From Corynebacterium comes (GTDB lineage: Bacteria > Actinomycetota > Actinomycetes > Mycobacteriales > Mycobacteriaceae): DNA of 64,000 bases. The notes below the pieces were generated by a model that made no database searches, was not told the DNA's origin, and saw nothing but the letters and a program-made list of their open reading frames with translations. Every line of letters begins with the position of its first letter. Position 1 is the first letter of the stretch. The position numbers were made by a program, and so were the translations under genes. Positions 52,959 to 61,090 of this stretch are shown here, one piece after another. The stretch covers positions 186,001-250,000 of the forward strand of contig NZ_CP046453.1 of the NCBI RefSeq assembly GCF_009734405.1. The letters are read 5' to 3'.

Positions 52959-53421
52959 GGTGTCCCTCCAGCTGGTCGAGAAGGTGAGTGAGGATCGGCT
53001 CCAGCACGGTCGAGCCGTCCCGGGCGCCGCCGGTGGAGCCGGGCAGTGTCATGACGAAGGTCGACCCCGCCACCCCGGCGACCGCGCGGGAGAGCACCGC
53101 CGTGGGCACAGTCGCCGACCCCCGGTGGTAGAAGGCCTGGACGATGCCGGGCAGTTCCCGGTCGAGCAGCGGGGCGACGACGTCGACGGTACGGTCGTCC
53201 GGCGTGACCCCCGTGCCACCTGAGGTCAGCAGCACCGAGGGGTTCTCCGCCAGGGCTCGGTCGACGGCCCCGTCGATGTCCACGTCCGCGACCACCCGGG
53301 CGTCCGGGGTGTCCACACCCTGGGCGCGCAGAAAATCGACGAGGATCGGGCCGGAGCGGTCGGGGTAGTCCCCGCGGGCGGCCCGGGTGGAGGCGACGAG
53401 AACGATGCCGGTTCGGGTCAT
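52948..53421 (-). CDS. mogA: Molybdopterin adenylyltransferase MogA/MoaB
   Basis: 157 aa. It adenylates molybdopterin before metal insertion. LLTSGGTGVTPDD (residues about 65-77) is the ligand-binding signature; the GSTGG near the C-terminus (TLPGSTGGARDG) is also conserved. The start at 53421 is chosen over an upstream ATG that overlaps moeA more. It begins 10 nt after the moeA stop. Confidence 0.92.
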   Translation of the reverse strand: MTRTGIVLVASTRAARGDYPDRSGPILVDFLRAQGVDTPDARVVADVDIDGAVDRALAENPSVLLTSGGTGVTPDDRTVDVVAPLLDRELPGIVQAFYHRGSATVPTAVLSRAVAGVAGSTFVMTLPGSTGGARDGSTVLEPILTHLLDQLEGHHEH

Positions 53422-53431
53422 GCGGTCCACC

Positions 53432-54598
53432 TTAGAGCCGGTGGACCTGAACGTGGTCGCCTGCGACCAGCCCGCCGGGGGCGGGGATGCGGATCAGGCA
53501 GTCCGCCCCGAGCGCCTGGGCGAGCAGGTGCGAGCCTGCTCCGCCGACCGGTTGTGCGCCGCGGGTGGTCAGCCGCCCCCGGAGGAACTGGTCCCGGGTT
53601 GGCAGGCCCGGGGTGTCCTCCGCCAGCGGCATGGTGAGTGTCTCGGGAGCGGTCCCCAGCACGGGGGCGACAAACAGACGGAAGCTGACCAGCGTGGACA
53701 CCGGGTTTCCGGGCAGGCAGATCACGGGCACGCCCTGAAACGAGGCCAACCCCTGCGGACCGCCCGGTTGCTGGTCCACGTGCCCGAACCAGCCGGAGCC
53801 CGCCAACATGCGGCGGACCACCTCGAACTTGCCCGCGGAGATGCCTCCCGAGGTGATGACGGCCGTCGGCGAACATGACTCCACGGCGGCTGCCAGATCC
53901 GCGCGCAGGCGCGCCGGGTCATCGTCGGTGTGCAGCCGGGCGACGACCTCGATGCCGGCGCGCTCACACAGTGCCTCGAGCATCGGTCCGTTGGCGTCGG
54001 GGATACCGGCGGTGCCCGTTCCGCCGATCTCCGCGCCCCCGGTACAGATGATCACCCGGGCCCGCTCCAGGACCTCCACGTCCGCCAGGTTCTGCCCGGC
54101 CAGCACCCCGACTGCCACCGGGCCGAGCACCGTTCCGGCGCGCAGGAGGGGCTGACCTGCTGCGATGTCCGAACCCTTTGCCCTGATGAACTGACCGGGG
54201 ACGGGGGCGGTGGTGACCCGGATCATGGCGCCCGGCGCGGGGAACGAGGGCGGATCGCAGGCCTCCACGGGGACGATCGCGGCAGTGCCCCGGGGGACCT
54301 TCGCGCCGGTCATGATCGGCACGATCCGGTCACCGATGCCGGAAGGGTACGGTCCGTCCGGGTCGGTTCCCGCCGCCAGGGTCTCGCCCACGCTGAATTC
54401 GGCGGGGGCCTGACTCACCTGTTGTGCGGACAGGGCGAAGCCGTCCATCTGGGAGTTGTCGAAGCGCGGTGAGGGGTGCTGGGCGATGATGTCGCGGGCG
54501 AGGATGCGTCCGGGGGTGTCTACAAGCGGGACCGCGACCACCCGGCGGGGCGGAACGGCCTCGCGGACTGCGACCAGGTGATCTTCGGGAGAACGCAT
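53432..54598 (-). CDS. moeA: Molybdopterin molybdenumtransferase MoeA
   Basis: 388 aa. It inserts molybdate into adenylated molybdopterin. Motifs: PRFDNSQMDGFAL (domain I), IMTGAKVPRGT, ITSGGISAGKFEVV (MPT-binding) and VICLPGNPVSTLVSF. TAGCAT sits 7 nt before the ATG at 54598, so a leaderless start is likely; an ATG three codons earlier is the alternative. It is the first gene of moeA-mogA-moaE-moeB. moaA and moaC are not in the window. Confidence 0.94.
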   Translation of the reverse strand: MRSPEDHLVAVREAVPPRRVVAVPLVDTPGRILARDIIAQHPSPRFDNSQMDGFALSAQQVSQAPAEFSVGETLAAGTDPDGPYPSGIGDRIVPIMTGAKVPRGTAAIVPVEACDPPSFPAPGAMIRVTTAPVPGQFIRAKGSDIAAGQPLLRAGTVLGPVAVGVLAGQNLADVEVLERARVIICTGGAEIGGTGTAGIPDANGPMLEALCERAGIEVVARLHTDDDPARLRADLAAAVESCSPTAVITSGGISAGKFEVVRRMLAGSGWFGHVDQQPGGPQGLASFQGVPVICLPGNPVSTLVSFRLFVAPVLGTAPETLTMPLAEDTPGLPTRDQFLRGRLTTRGAQPVGGAGSHLLAQALGADCLIRIPAPGGLVAGDHVQVHRL

Positions 54599-54625
54599 GC
54601 CCTCCATGCTATCCGCGGTGATGGC

Positions 54626-54889
54626 ATGCTGGACAGCGTGGAAATCCATTACTTTGCCGCTGCCCGCGCCGCCGCAGGGGTCGGGAGCGAGAGCGTCACC
54701 GCAGCCACGCTCGGAGAGCTTCTCGACGACCGCGCGGCTCACCACCGGGGAACCACCGATTCCGGGATGTCCCTCAGGGAGATCTTCGAGCGTTGTACGT
54801 TCCTCGTCGACGGCCGGAACAGCGACCGCGCCACGCCCCTGACGGGCGTGACGCGGGTCGACGTGTTACCGCCCTTTGCCGGCGGCTGA
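54626..54889 (+). CDS. moaD: Molybdopterin synthase sulfur carrier MoaD
   Basis: 87 aa ubiquitin-like protein ending in the required Gly-Gly (VDVLPPFAGG). Residues DSVEIHYFAAARAAAGV are typical of MoaD. The Gly-Gly end is adenylated and sulfurated by the MoeB/rhodanese protein encoded nearby. ATG 54626 is given; a GTG 12 nt later (VEIHYF) is possible. Divergent from moeA, 27 bp between starts. Confidence 0.9.
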   Translation: MLDSVEIHYFAAARAAAGVGSESVTAATLGELLDDRAAHHRGTTDSGMSLREIFERCTFLVDGRNSDRATPLTGVTRVDVLPPFAGG

Positions 54890-54896
54890 GCCCGGT

Positions 54897-55283
54897 TCAG
54901 CGTTTGAGGCCGACGGTACCCAGCACGAGCCCCATCACCCACGTCGCGATGCCCATGACGATCGCGCCCAACAGAGCGGGGACGAAGCCGTCCACGCTCA
55001 GCCCCAGGCCGAGCGCTTCCGAGAGCCAGCCCGCGAGCAGGAACAGAACGGCGTTGATGACCAGCGCGAACAGGCCCAGCGTGAGGATGGTGAAGGGCAT
55101 TCCGAGCAGTCGCAGGACGGGGCCCACCACGGCGTTGACCACGATGAACAGCAGCGCCACCCAGATGAATGCCCAGGGGTCGTCCGGCGGGGTGACATAC
55201 ACGCCCGGGACGAACTGCGTGACCAGATAGAGGGCAATGGCCGTGATGACGATGTTCAGGAGGAAGCGCAGGATACCGATCAT
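54897..55283 (-). CDS. Phage holin family (4-TM, Mycobacterium-type) protein
   Basis: 128 aa with four hydrophobic segments. RFLLNIVITAIALYLVTQFV, then INAVLFLLAGWLSEALGLG, match the superfamily IV holin-like proteins found on most actinobacterial chromosomes. No lysin or phage genes are nearby, so it is a chromosomal membrane protein, not a prophage part. The moaD stop lies 7 nt away. Confidence 0.82.
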   Translation of the reverse strand: MIGILRFLLNIVITAIALYLVTQFVPGVYVTPPDDPWAFIWVALLFIVVNAVVGPVLRLLGMPFTILTLGLFALVINAVLFLLAGWLSEALGLGLSVDGFVPALLGAIVMGIATWVMGLVLGTVGLKR

Positions 55284-55297
55284 GCCTCCATCATGGG

Positions 55298-56320
55298 TCA
55301 CAGACCGGCGGCACGCCACGCCTCAAGCAGTTGATCGGTCTCGGCCCTGGTGGTCACCGTGATGCGTACGCCCTCCGGGAAGGCCCTGACCAGCACGCCC
55401 TGCGCGGCGAGACGCTCCGCGACATCCGTCGAATCCACACCCGGCAGCCAGATGAAGTTGGCCTCGCTGCGGCGTGCGCCGAGCGCGTCAGCCACGCGGT
55501 CGCGCTGCACGACGGTCTCCTCGGTGCGTTCCAGCAGTTCGTCGGCGGCGTCGAGGCTGGCGAGCGCCCCGGCCTGGGCCACGGAGCTCACGCCGAAGGG
55601 GATGGCCATCTTGTCCAGGGCACTGATCAGTTCCGGCGAGCCGAACGCATAACCGATGCGCACCCCCGCCAGGCCGTAGGCCTTGGAGAACGTGCGCAGG
55701 CCGACGACATTCGGGTACCGGTTGATGGCCTCGGTGGCCACGACGGTGTCCTCGGCGCGGTTGTACTCGAAGTAGGCCTCATCGAGTCCCACCACAACGT
55801 CAGCCGGGACCTTCGCCATGAACTCGTCGAACTCACCCTGCGTGATCACGGTTCCGGAGGGGTTGTTCGGGCTGCACAGGAAGATCAGCCGGGTGCGCTC
55901 CGAGATCGCGTCGGCCATGGCGTCGAGGTCGTGGCGGCCGTCGTGGAGAAGCGGGACCGCGACCGGCGTCGCGCCCACGACCCGGGCGAAGATCGGGTAC
56001 GCCTCGAAGCTGCGCCACGGGAAGATGACCTCATCGCCCGGGGTGGCGGTGATCTGCACCAGCTGCTGGCACAGGGCAGAGGAGCCGCAGCCGACGGCGA
56101 TCTGGTTGGCCTCCAGCCCCAGGTTCTCCGCCAGGGCCTGCTTGACGTCGGTGGCGAACATGTCCGGGTAGCGGTTGGCTCCCGCCGCGGCCTCGGCCAT
56201 GGCCCGGACGGCGGCCGGCAGCGGGGTCGTGGTGACCTCATTCGAGGAGAGCTTGAGCGCATCCGGCTGGCGGGTACCGGGGACGTAGGCGGGCATTGCG
56301 GAGAGGTCAGGGCGGATCAT
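55298..56320 (-). CDS. pat: Histidinol-phosphate/aromatic aminotransferase
   Basis: A 340-aa class I PLP enzyme of the HisC/Pat group. LKLSSNE at the start, CSPNNPSGT, LDEAYFEY and the PLP Lys in TFSKAYGLAGVRIGYAFG are intact. In corynebacteria this paralogue of HisC transaminates phenylpyruvate or histidinol-phosphate; tyrA is also in this window. TAGACT lies 8 nt before the ATG. There is no his gene next to it, which favours Pat over HisC. Confidence 0.88.
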   Translation of the reverse strand: MIRPDLSAMPAYVPGTRQPDALKLSSNEVTTTPLPAAVRAMAEAAAGANRYPDMFATDVKQALAENLGLEANQIAVGCGSSALCQQLVQITATPGDEVIFPWRSFEAYPIFARVVGATPVAVPLLHDGRHDLDAMADAISERTRLIFLCSPNNPSGTVITQGEFDEFMAKVPADVVVGLDEAYFEYNRAEDTVVATEAINRYPNVVGLRTFSKAYGLAGVRIGYAFGSPELISALDKMAIPFGVSSVAQAGALASLDAADELLERTEETVVQRDRVADALGARRSEANFIWLPGVDSTDVAERLAAQGVLVRAFPEGVRITVTTRAETDQLLEAWRAAGL

Positions 56321-56405
56321 GACACCGGAGTCTATCGCGGTTTGATCGGGGGGCCTGTCGCCAGGTACGATACCTGGAGTCTCACCACTGAGAAGTGGCG
56401 GAACT

Positions 56406-56494
56406 GGAGACGTGCCAGAGTGGCCGAATGGGACTCACTGCTAATGAGTTGCCCGCCTAACAGCGGGCCGGAGGTTCGAATCCTCTCGTCTCCG
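56406..56494 (+). tRNA. tRNA-Ser (GCT)
   Basis: Acceptor arms GGAGACG (56406-56412) and CGTCTCC (56487-56493) with G discriminator. The anticodon stem ACTCA/TGAGT encloses CTGCTAA, with GCT at 56440-56442. A long variable arm (GCCCGCC...) is typical of Ser. It reads AGC/AGU. One base separates it from tRNA-Arg. Confidence 0.96.
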
Positions 56495-56495
56495 C

Positions 56496-56568
56496 GCGCC
56501 CGTAGCTCAACGGATAGAGCATCTGACTACGGATCAGAAGGTTGGGGGTTCGAATCCCTCCGGGCGCA
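56496..56568 (+). tRNA. tRNA-Arg (ACG), copy 1
   Basis: Acceptor arms GCGCCCG (56496-56502) and CGGGCGC (56561-56567), discriminator A. The anticodon loop CTACGGA has ACG at 56529-56531, expected to be edited to ICG by TadA, which is encoded at 62677-63108. CCA is not encoded. Identical in all 73 bases to the copy at 60803-60875. Confidence 0.97.
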
Positions 56569-56573
56569 CGAGT

Positions 56574-56611
56574 GAAACCCCGGGCAAACTACGGTTTGCC
56601 CGGGGTTTCTT
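56574..56611 (+). terminator. Terminator of the Ser-Arg tRNA pair
   Basis: Perfect 16-bp stem, GAAACCCCGGGCAAAC (56574-56589) with GTTTGCCCGGGGTTTC (56594-56609), TACG loop, then TTC. Confidence 0.88.
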
Positions 56612-56711
56612 CATGTCCGGGCCAGGATGTGGCCCGCCGCCCATTCTGGCCCATAGAATTGTGGGGGCGGTCACCTTCCCGCCGCGTCGTTCCTCACGAG
56701 AGGCAACCCTC

Positions 56712-57470
56712 ATGTCCGACATCAAGCACGGCGACCCTGTCTGGATGGACCTGTCCACGCACGATATCGACGCCGCCCAGACCTTCTACCGCGAGCTCCT
56801 CGGCTGGGAGTTCGCCAGCGCCGGCGAAGACTTCGGCGGTTACCTGATCATCAGCAGCGGGGGCAGGCAGGTGGGCGGGGCGATGAGCTCACTCATGGGC
56901 CCGGAAGGTCCGACCGGGGAGCCGCAGTCGCCGACCACGTGGACGGTGTACCTCAAGGCCGACGACATCGCCGCCACCGTGAAAAAGGCCGCCGCGGCCG
57001 GGGGCACGGTTCTGCTGGCGCCGATGAAGGTCGGCTCCTTCGGGATGATGGCCGTCATTGCGGATCCGGCAGGGGCGGTGGTGGGCCTGTGGCAGGCGGA
57101 TGAGTTCCATGGTTTGATGCGGGACGCGGGGCCCGGCACCCCGCCGTGGTTCGAGGTCATGACCATGGATTTCGACGCCGCTGTGGAGTTCTACCGGGAG
57201 GTGGCGGGCTGGGAGACGGGGGAGTCGGGGGAGGGGGTCCGGTACGCGTCGACCGACGCCGCCGGAATCGGTGAGGCCAACAGTCTCATGCCGGCCGGGA
57301 CCCCGAGTTTCTGGCGGATGTATGTGGAGGTGGCGGATGTGGACGCGGGTGTCGAGAAGCTCCGTGAACTCGGCGGGGAGCTTCTCGACGGCCCCGTCGA
57401 CTCGCCCTTCGGTCGGATCGCCACCGTCGCCGACCCTCAGGGGGCGTCGTTCCAGCTCATCTCGCGGTAG
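56712..57470 (+). CDS. VOC family protein with two glyoxalase-like domains
   Basis: 252 aa, two VOC modules (about 5-122 and 130-252). HGDPVWMDLSTHDIDAAQTF, FYRELLGWEF and FYREVAGWETG mark the module starts; GAVVGLWQADEF ends the first. It is similar to the VOC protein at 15822. The reaction is unknown. TAGAAT at 56656-56661 is a likely -10, and GAGAGGC a ribosome site. Confidence 0.85.
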   Translation: MSDIKHGDPVWMDLSTHDIDAAQTFYRELLGWEFASAGEDFGGYLIISSGGRQVGGAMSSLMGPEGPTGEPQSPTTWTVYLKADDIAATVKKAAAAGGTVLLAPMKVGSFGMMAVIADPAGAVVGLWQADEFHGLMRDAGPGTPPWFEVMTMDFDAAVEFYREVAGWETGESGEGVRYASTDAAGIGEANSLMPAGTPSFWRMYVEVADVDAGVEKLRELGGELLDGPVDSPFGRIATVADPQGASFQLISR

Positions 57471-57559
57471 GGAAATGGCCGCATCTCCGGAAAAGGACTA
57501 CCGTTGACCAGCGGATAAGCCTGCTGAGCGGTGGGCCCTGACCTGAGGGAGGTTCCATC

Positions 57560-58909
57560 GTGACCGATGTCAACGCGCTGGAAAGAATCCTCCGTTCCGA
57601 TGAGGACGTTCCGCCGGAACGCGCGGCCGAACTGTCGGCGATGCTCGATCAACCTCCGATCCGGGACGTGGTGCGGCTCGTCGAGCGCTCGACGGCGACG
57701 AGAGCGGCTGTGGTGCTGCGGCTTCTCTCACGTCGTCGGTCGATCCAGGTTTTCGACGCCCTCGACGCCGCGCACCAGGCCGACCTCATCGATGCGCTGG
57801 GCGACCGGGCCGTCTATGAGTTCTTCGCGGAACTGGATCCGGATGACCGGGTCTCGCTTCTCGACGAACTGCCCGCGGAGATCGCCGAACGCTTCATGCG
57901 CACCCTCGACGACTCCGAACGTGACATCACCGGGGTGGTCCTCGGCTACCCGAGGGGCTCCATCGGTCGTCGCATGTCACCGGAGGTGCCGCACATCTAC
58001 GAAGACATGAGCGTCGACGAGACGCTGGAGAAACTGCGTCTGGTGGCCGATGATGTGGAGACGATCTACACCCTGCCGATCATCTCCCGCGACCGACTGC
58101 TGGTCGGCGTCACCTCTCTGCGGAAACTGTTCACCGCGGAAGGCTCGGCCGGGGTCGCGGAGCTGATGGATGAGCCCGTGTTCGCCGGCGCACACGATGA
58201 TGCGGAGGAGACCGCCCGCTGGTTCCTGCCGCTGGATATTCTGGCGATGCCCATCATCGACGAATCCGGTCGGCTCGTGGGCATGCTCACCTTCGATGAC
58301 GCCGTCGACATCGTTGAGGAGGCCGATTCCGAGGACGCCGCACGTTCCGGCGCCCATGAGCCGCTGCAGCAGCCGTACCTTTCGACGTCGCTGTTCAGGG
58401 TCGTGCGGTCACGCATCGTGTGGCTGCTCGTCCTGGCGGTCTCCGCCCTTCTGACGGTCCAGGTGCTGGGCGCCTTCGAGGACACCCTCGCGGCGGCCGT
58501 TGTGCTCAGCCTCTTCATCCCGTTGCTCACCGGCACCGGTGGCAACACCGGCAACCAGGCCGCCACCACCGTCACCCGTGCCCTCGCCCTCGGCGACGTC
58601 CGTCCACGCGACGTCCTCTCCGTCGCATGGCGCGAGCTGCGAGTCGGCATGCTCCTGGGTGCGCTGCTCGGCGCCATCGGCTTCATCCTGGCGTCATTGG
58701 TGTTCGGCCTGGACATCGGCATCGTCATCGGGTCCACGCTGTTCCTGGTGTGCACCATGTCCGCGACGGTGGGTGGGGTCATGCCGATCATCGCGAAGAA
58801 GGTCGGCGCTGATCCGGCGGTGTTCTCCAACCCGTTCATTTCCACTCTCAGCGATGCCACGGGTCTTGTTGTGTATTTCCTCATCGCAAAATCTGTGATG
58901 GGCCTATAA
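57560..58909 (+). CDS. mgtE: Magnesium transporter MgtE
   Basis: 449 aa. Order of domains: N-terminal superhelix (about 1-125), CBS pair (about 130-255; VGVTSLRKLF and LVGMLTFDDAVDIVEEADS), a plug helix, and five TM segments. The pore motif GTGGNTGNQAATTVTRALALG is present. It is gated by cytosolic Mg2+. The start is GTG with TGAGGGAGG 7 nt upstream. Confidence 0.95.
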   Translation: MTDVNALERILRSDEDVPPERAAELSAMLDQPPIRDVVRLVERSTATRAAVVLRLLSRRRSIQVFDALDAAHQADLIDALGDRAVYEFFAELDPDDRVSLLDELPAEIAERFMRTLDDSERDITGVVLGYPRGSIGRRMSPEVPHIYEDMSVDETLEKLRLVADDVETIYTLPIISRDRLLVGVTSLRKLFTAEGSAGVAELMDEPVFAGAHDDAEETARWFLPLDILAMPIIDESGRLVGMLTFDDAVDIVEEADSEDAARSGAHEPLQQPYLSTSLFRVVRSRIVWLLVLAVSALLTVQVLGAFEDTLAAAVVLSLFIPLLTGTGGNTGNQAATTVTRALALGDVRPRDVLSVAWRELRVGMLLGALLGAIGFILASLVFGLDIGIVIGSTLFLVCTMSATVGGVMPIIAKKVGADPAVFSNPFISTLSDATGLVVYFLIAKSVMGL

Positions 58910-58931
58910 ACTGTCGCGCGACCCCTTTCTT

Positions 58932-58953
58932 CTCCCCCCGAACTAGGGGGGAG
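58932..58953 (+). terminator. Hairpin after mgtE
   Basis: CTCCCCCC (58932-58939) and GGGGGGAG (58946-58953) with a 6-nt loop, 23 nt after the mgtE stop. There is no clear T run; probably a weak terminator. Confidence 0.55.
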
Positions 58954-59120
58954 CTCGTGTAGTTCTTCTGCTGTTTCGCCAGGTGAGTGTGCGGTATGCG
59001 TACGGGTGACTCAAGTCGCCCAATTGGCGTAAAGTGCTCCGCTCCACTTAGGTATCTCCCAGCAAGTGTGAGCACTCCAGCTCCTGTCCACGTACTTCGA
59101 GAGAAGGATCGAGCATTATC

Positions 59121-60713
59121 ATGAGCACTCTTCAGGCCCCAGAGGTGGGAGATCAGGTCGAACCGGCACCTGATTACCTCGACGAGGCTCGCGACCCCCG
59201 CGAATGGCACCGCCAGGCCTTCGGCATCATCGTCGGCCTGATTCTGGCCGGGCTCGTCTACCTGTTCTTCCCGGCTGATGCCGCGGAGACCGTCCTCCAG
59301 TCCGCCGGTGCGGACCCGGAGTCCGAGTACTCCCACCAGGCCATGCGCGTCGTCGCCGCCACCACTGTGCTCATGGGTGCCTGGTGGATGACGGAGGCCA
59401 TCCCGCTGGCAGCTACGGCACTGCTGCCCATCGCCATCTTCCCGCTCTCTCAGGTGGCCACCTTCGCGGACGTGGGCTCGCCCTACGCCAGCTCGACGAT
59501 CTTCCTCTTCCTCGGCGGCTTCCTGCTCGCACTGGGCCTCCAGCGCTGGGACGTGCACCGCCGCATGGCGCTCGCCGTCGTGCTGGCGGTGGGCACCAGT
59601 CCCAAGCGTCTCATCCTGGGCTTCATGATCGCCACGGGCTTCCTGTCGATGTGGGTCTCCAACACCGCCACCGCCGTGGTCATGCTGCCCATCGGCATGT
59701 CCGTCCTGCACCTGACCGCCGGCCTGGTGGGCGGCATGCACCACCAGAAGAAGTTCGCCACCGGCCTGATGCTGGCCATCGCCTACGCGGCCTCTATCGG
59801 CTCGCTGGGCACCCTCATCGGTACCCCGCCGAACGCCCTGCTGGCCGGTTACATGGAGGAGGCGCACGGCATCACCATCGGCTTCGGCCAGTGGATGATG
59901 GTCGGCGTCCCGGTTGCCGTGATCTTCACCATCCTCGCCTGGCTGGTGCTGATCACCGTGTTCAAGCCGGAGATGGACAAGATCCCGGGCGGCCGTGAAC
60001 TCATCCGCCACGAGATCGAGAAGATGGGTCGCTGGAGCCGCCCGCAGATCATCGTGACGATCATCTTCGTGGCCGCCGCCCTGTCCTGGATCTTCATCCC
60101 GCTCGTCATCGACTGGCTCGGTGTGGACGTCGGCTACAACGACGCGCTCGTCGGCATCATCGCCGGCCTGCTGATGTTCGCGATCCCCGCGGACCCGAAG
60201 ACCGGCGTGCGCATCCTCGACTGGAAGACCGCCAATGATCTTCCCTGGGACGTCCTCCTGCTCTTCGGTGGTGGCCTCTCCCTGTCCGGCATGTTCACCG
60301 CCACCGGCCTGTCCCTGTGGATCGGTGAGAAGGCCAAGGCTCTGGAGGTCCTGCCGACCTTCCTGCTCATCGCCGCCGTCGCCGCCCTTGTTCTGGTGCT
60401 CACGGAGTTCACCTCCAACACCGCCACCGCCGCCACCTTCCTGCCCATCATGGGTGGTGTTGCGGTCGGTATCGGCCTGACGGGTGCCACCGACATGAAC
60501 ATCCTCCTGCTGACCATCCCGGTCGCACTGTCCGCCACCTGTGCGTTCATGCTGCCTGTGGCCACCCCGCCGAACGCCATCGCCTTCGGTTCCGGTTACG
60601 TCAAGATCGGCGACATGCTCAAGGGCGGCGTCTGGCTCAACCTCATCGCGGTCGTTCTGATTACCCTGGCGACCTATTTCGTCGCCATCCCGGTTTTCGG
60701 CCTGGTCATCTAA
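59121..60713 (+). CDS. dccT: DASS family dicarboxylate transporter (DccT-like)
   Basis: A 530-aa sodium-coupled symporter of the SLC13/DASS family with about 12 TM segments. The two SNT motifs (MWVSNTATAVVMLP and EFTSNTATAATFLP), each followed by a TPPNA motif (IGTPPNALLAGY and ATPPNAIAFG), are the substrate and sodium sites. C. glutamicum DccT takes up succinate, fumarate and malate, and this is the likely role. GAGAAGGA lies about 13 nt before the ATG. The upstream 211 bp contain TTGGCG at 59024-59029 and TTAGGT at 59048-59053 (18-nt spacer) as a possible promoter. Confidence 0.9.
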   Translation: MSTLQAPEVGDQVEPAPDYLDEARDPREWHRQAFGIIVGLILAGLVYLFFPADAAETVLQSAGADPESEYSHQAMRVVAATTVLMGAWWMTEAIPLAATALLPIAIFPLSQVATFADVGSPYASSTIFLFLGGFLLALGLQRWDVHRRMALAVVLAVGTSPKRLILGFMIATGFLSMWVSNTATAVVMLPIGMSVLHLTAGLVGGMHHQKKFATGLMLAIAYAASIGSLGTLIGTPPNALLAGYMEEAHGITIGFGQWMMVGVPVAVIFTILAWLVLITVFKPEMDKIPGGRELIRHEIEKMGRWSRPQIIVTIIFVAAALSWIFIPLVIDWLGVDVGYNDALVGIIAGLLMFAIPADPKTGVRILDWKTANDLPWDVLLLFGGGLSLSGMFTATGLSLWIGEKAKALEVLPTFLLIAAVAALVLVLTEFTSNTATAATFLPIMGGVAVGIGLTGATDMNILLLTIPVALSATCAFMLPVATPPNAIAFGSGYVKIGDMLKGGVWLNLIAVVLITLATYFVAIPVFGLVI

Positions 60714-60802
60714 ACTCCTTCTGACCAGCTGATTTGTTTGTTCTCCGGGCTGCCATGTAGTGTTAGTCCTCGTTGCAAGGCAGTAGCCGGGAACAACGCC
60801 GG

Positions 60803-60875
60803 GCGCCCGTAGCTCAACGGATAGAGCATCTGACTACGGATCAGAAGGTTGGGGGTTCGAATCCCTCCGGGCGCA
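60803..60875 (+). tRNA. tRNA-Arg (ACG), copy 2
   Basis: Same 73 bases as the copy at 56496-56568. Here the following three bases happen to be CCA (60876-60878). Anticodon ACG. Confidence 0.97.
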
Positions 60876-60881
60876 CCAAAG

Positions 60882-60916
60882 AGAAACCCCAGACAGATTT
60901 CCTGTCTGGGGTTTCT
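60882..60916 (+). terminator. Terminator of tRNA-Arg copy 2
   Basis: A 15-bp stem, AGAAACCCCAGACAG (60882-60896) with CTGTCTGGGGTTTCT (60902-60916), 5-nt loop. Its sequence is unlike the terminator of copy 1, so only the tRNA is duplicated. Confidence 0.88.
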
Positions 60917-60957
60917 GCTGTGCGGGGAGGCCCTTGGGCTCTGGTGGTCGTGGCAAC

Positions 60958-61034
60958 ACACCGACTTCGCCACCCTGACTTCGTCGCTCGACACCCCGAC
61001 ATCACGGTGGTGTCCGGTGGCGAGAAGTCGGTGT
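60958..61034. repeat. Long nested inverted repeat
   Basis: The outer stem pairs ACACCGACTTCGCCACC (60958-60974) with GGTGGC-GA-GAAGTCGGTGT (61016-61034), 17 bp with a 2-nt bulge. An inner stem pairs GACACC (60990-60995) with GGTGTC (61009-61014). There is no coding frame. It could be a structured RNA, a REP-like unit, or part of the terminator region of tyrA. Confidence 0.6.
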
Positions 61035-61066
61035 TAAGCCATCGCCATCCTCATCTCGAAGCCCTT

Positions 61067-61086
61067 GCGCCCCGGAGCTGGGGCGC
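61067..61086 (-). terminator. Hairpin after tyrA
   Basis: GCGCCCC (61067-61073) pairs with GGGGCGC (61080-61086) with a 6-nt loop, 5 nt past the tyrA stop on the minus strand. There is no U run. Confidence 0.55.
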
Positions 61087-61090
61087 GGCC

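Noticed and set aside
54897-55283. Prophage remnant suggested by the holin-like gene
   Set aside because: No lysin, integrase or structural phage genes nearby; this holin-like family is a common chromosomal gene in actinobacteria.
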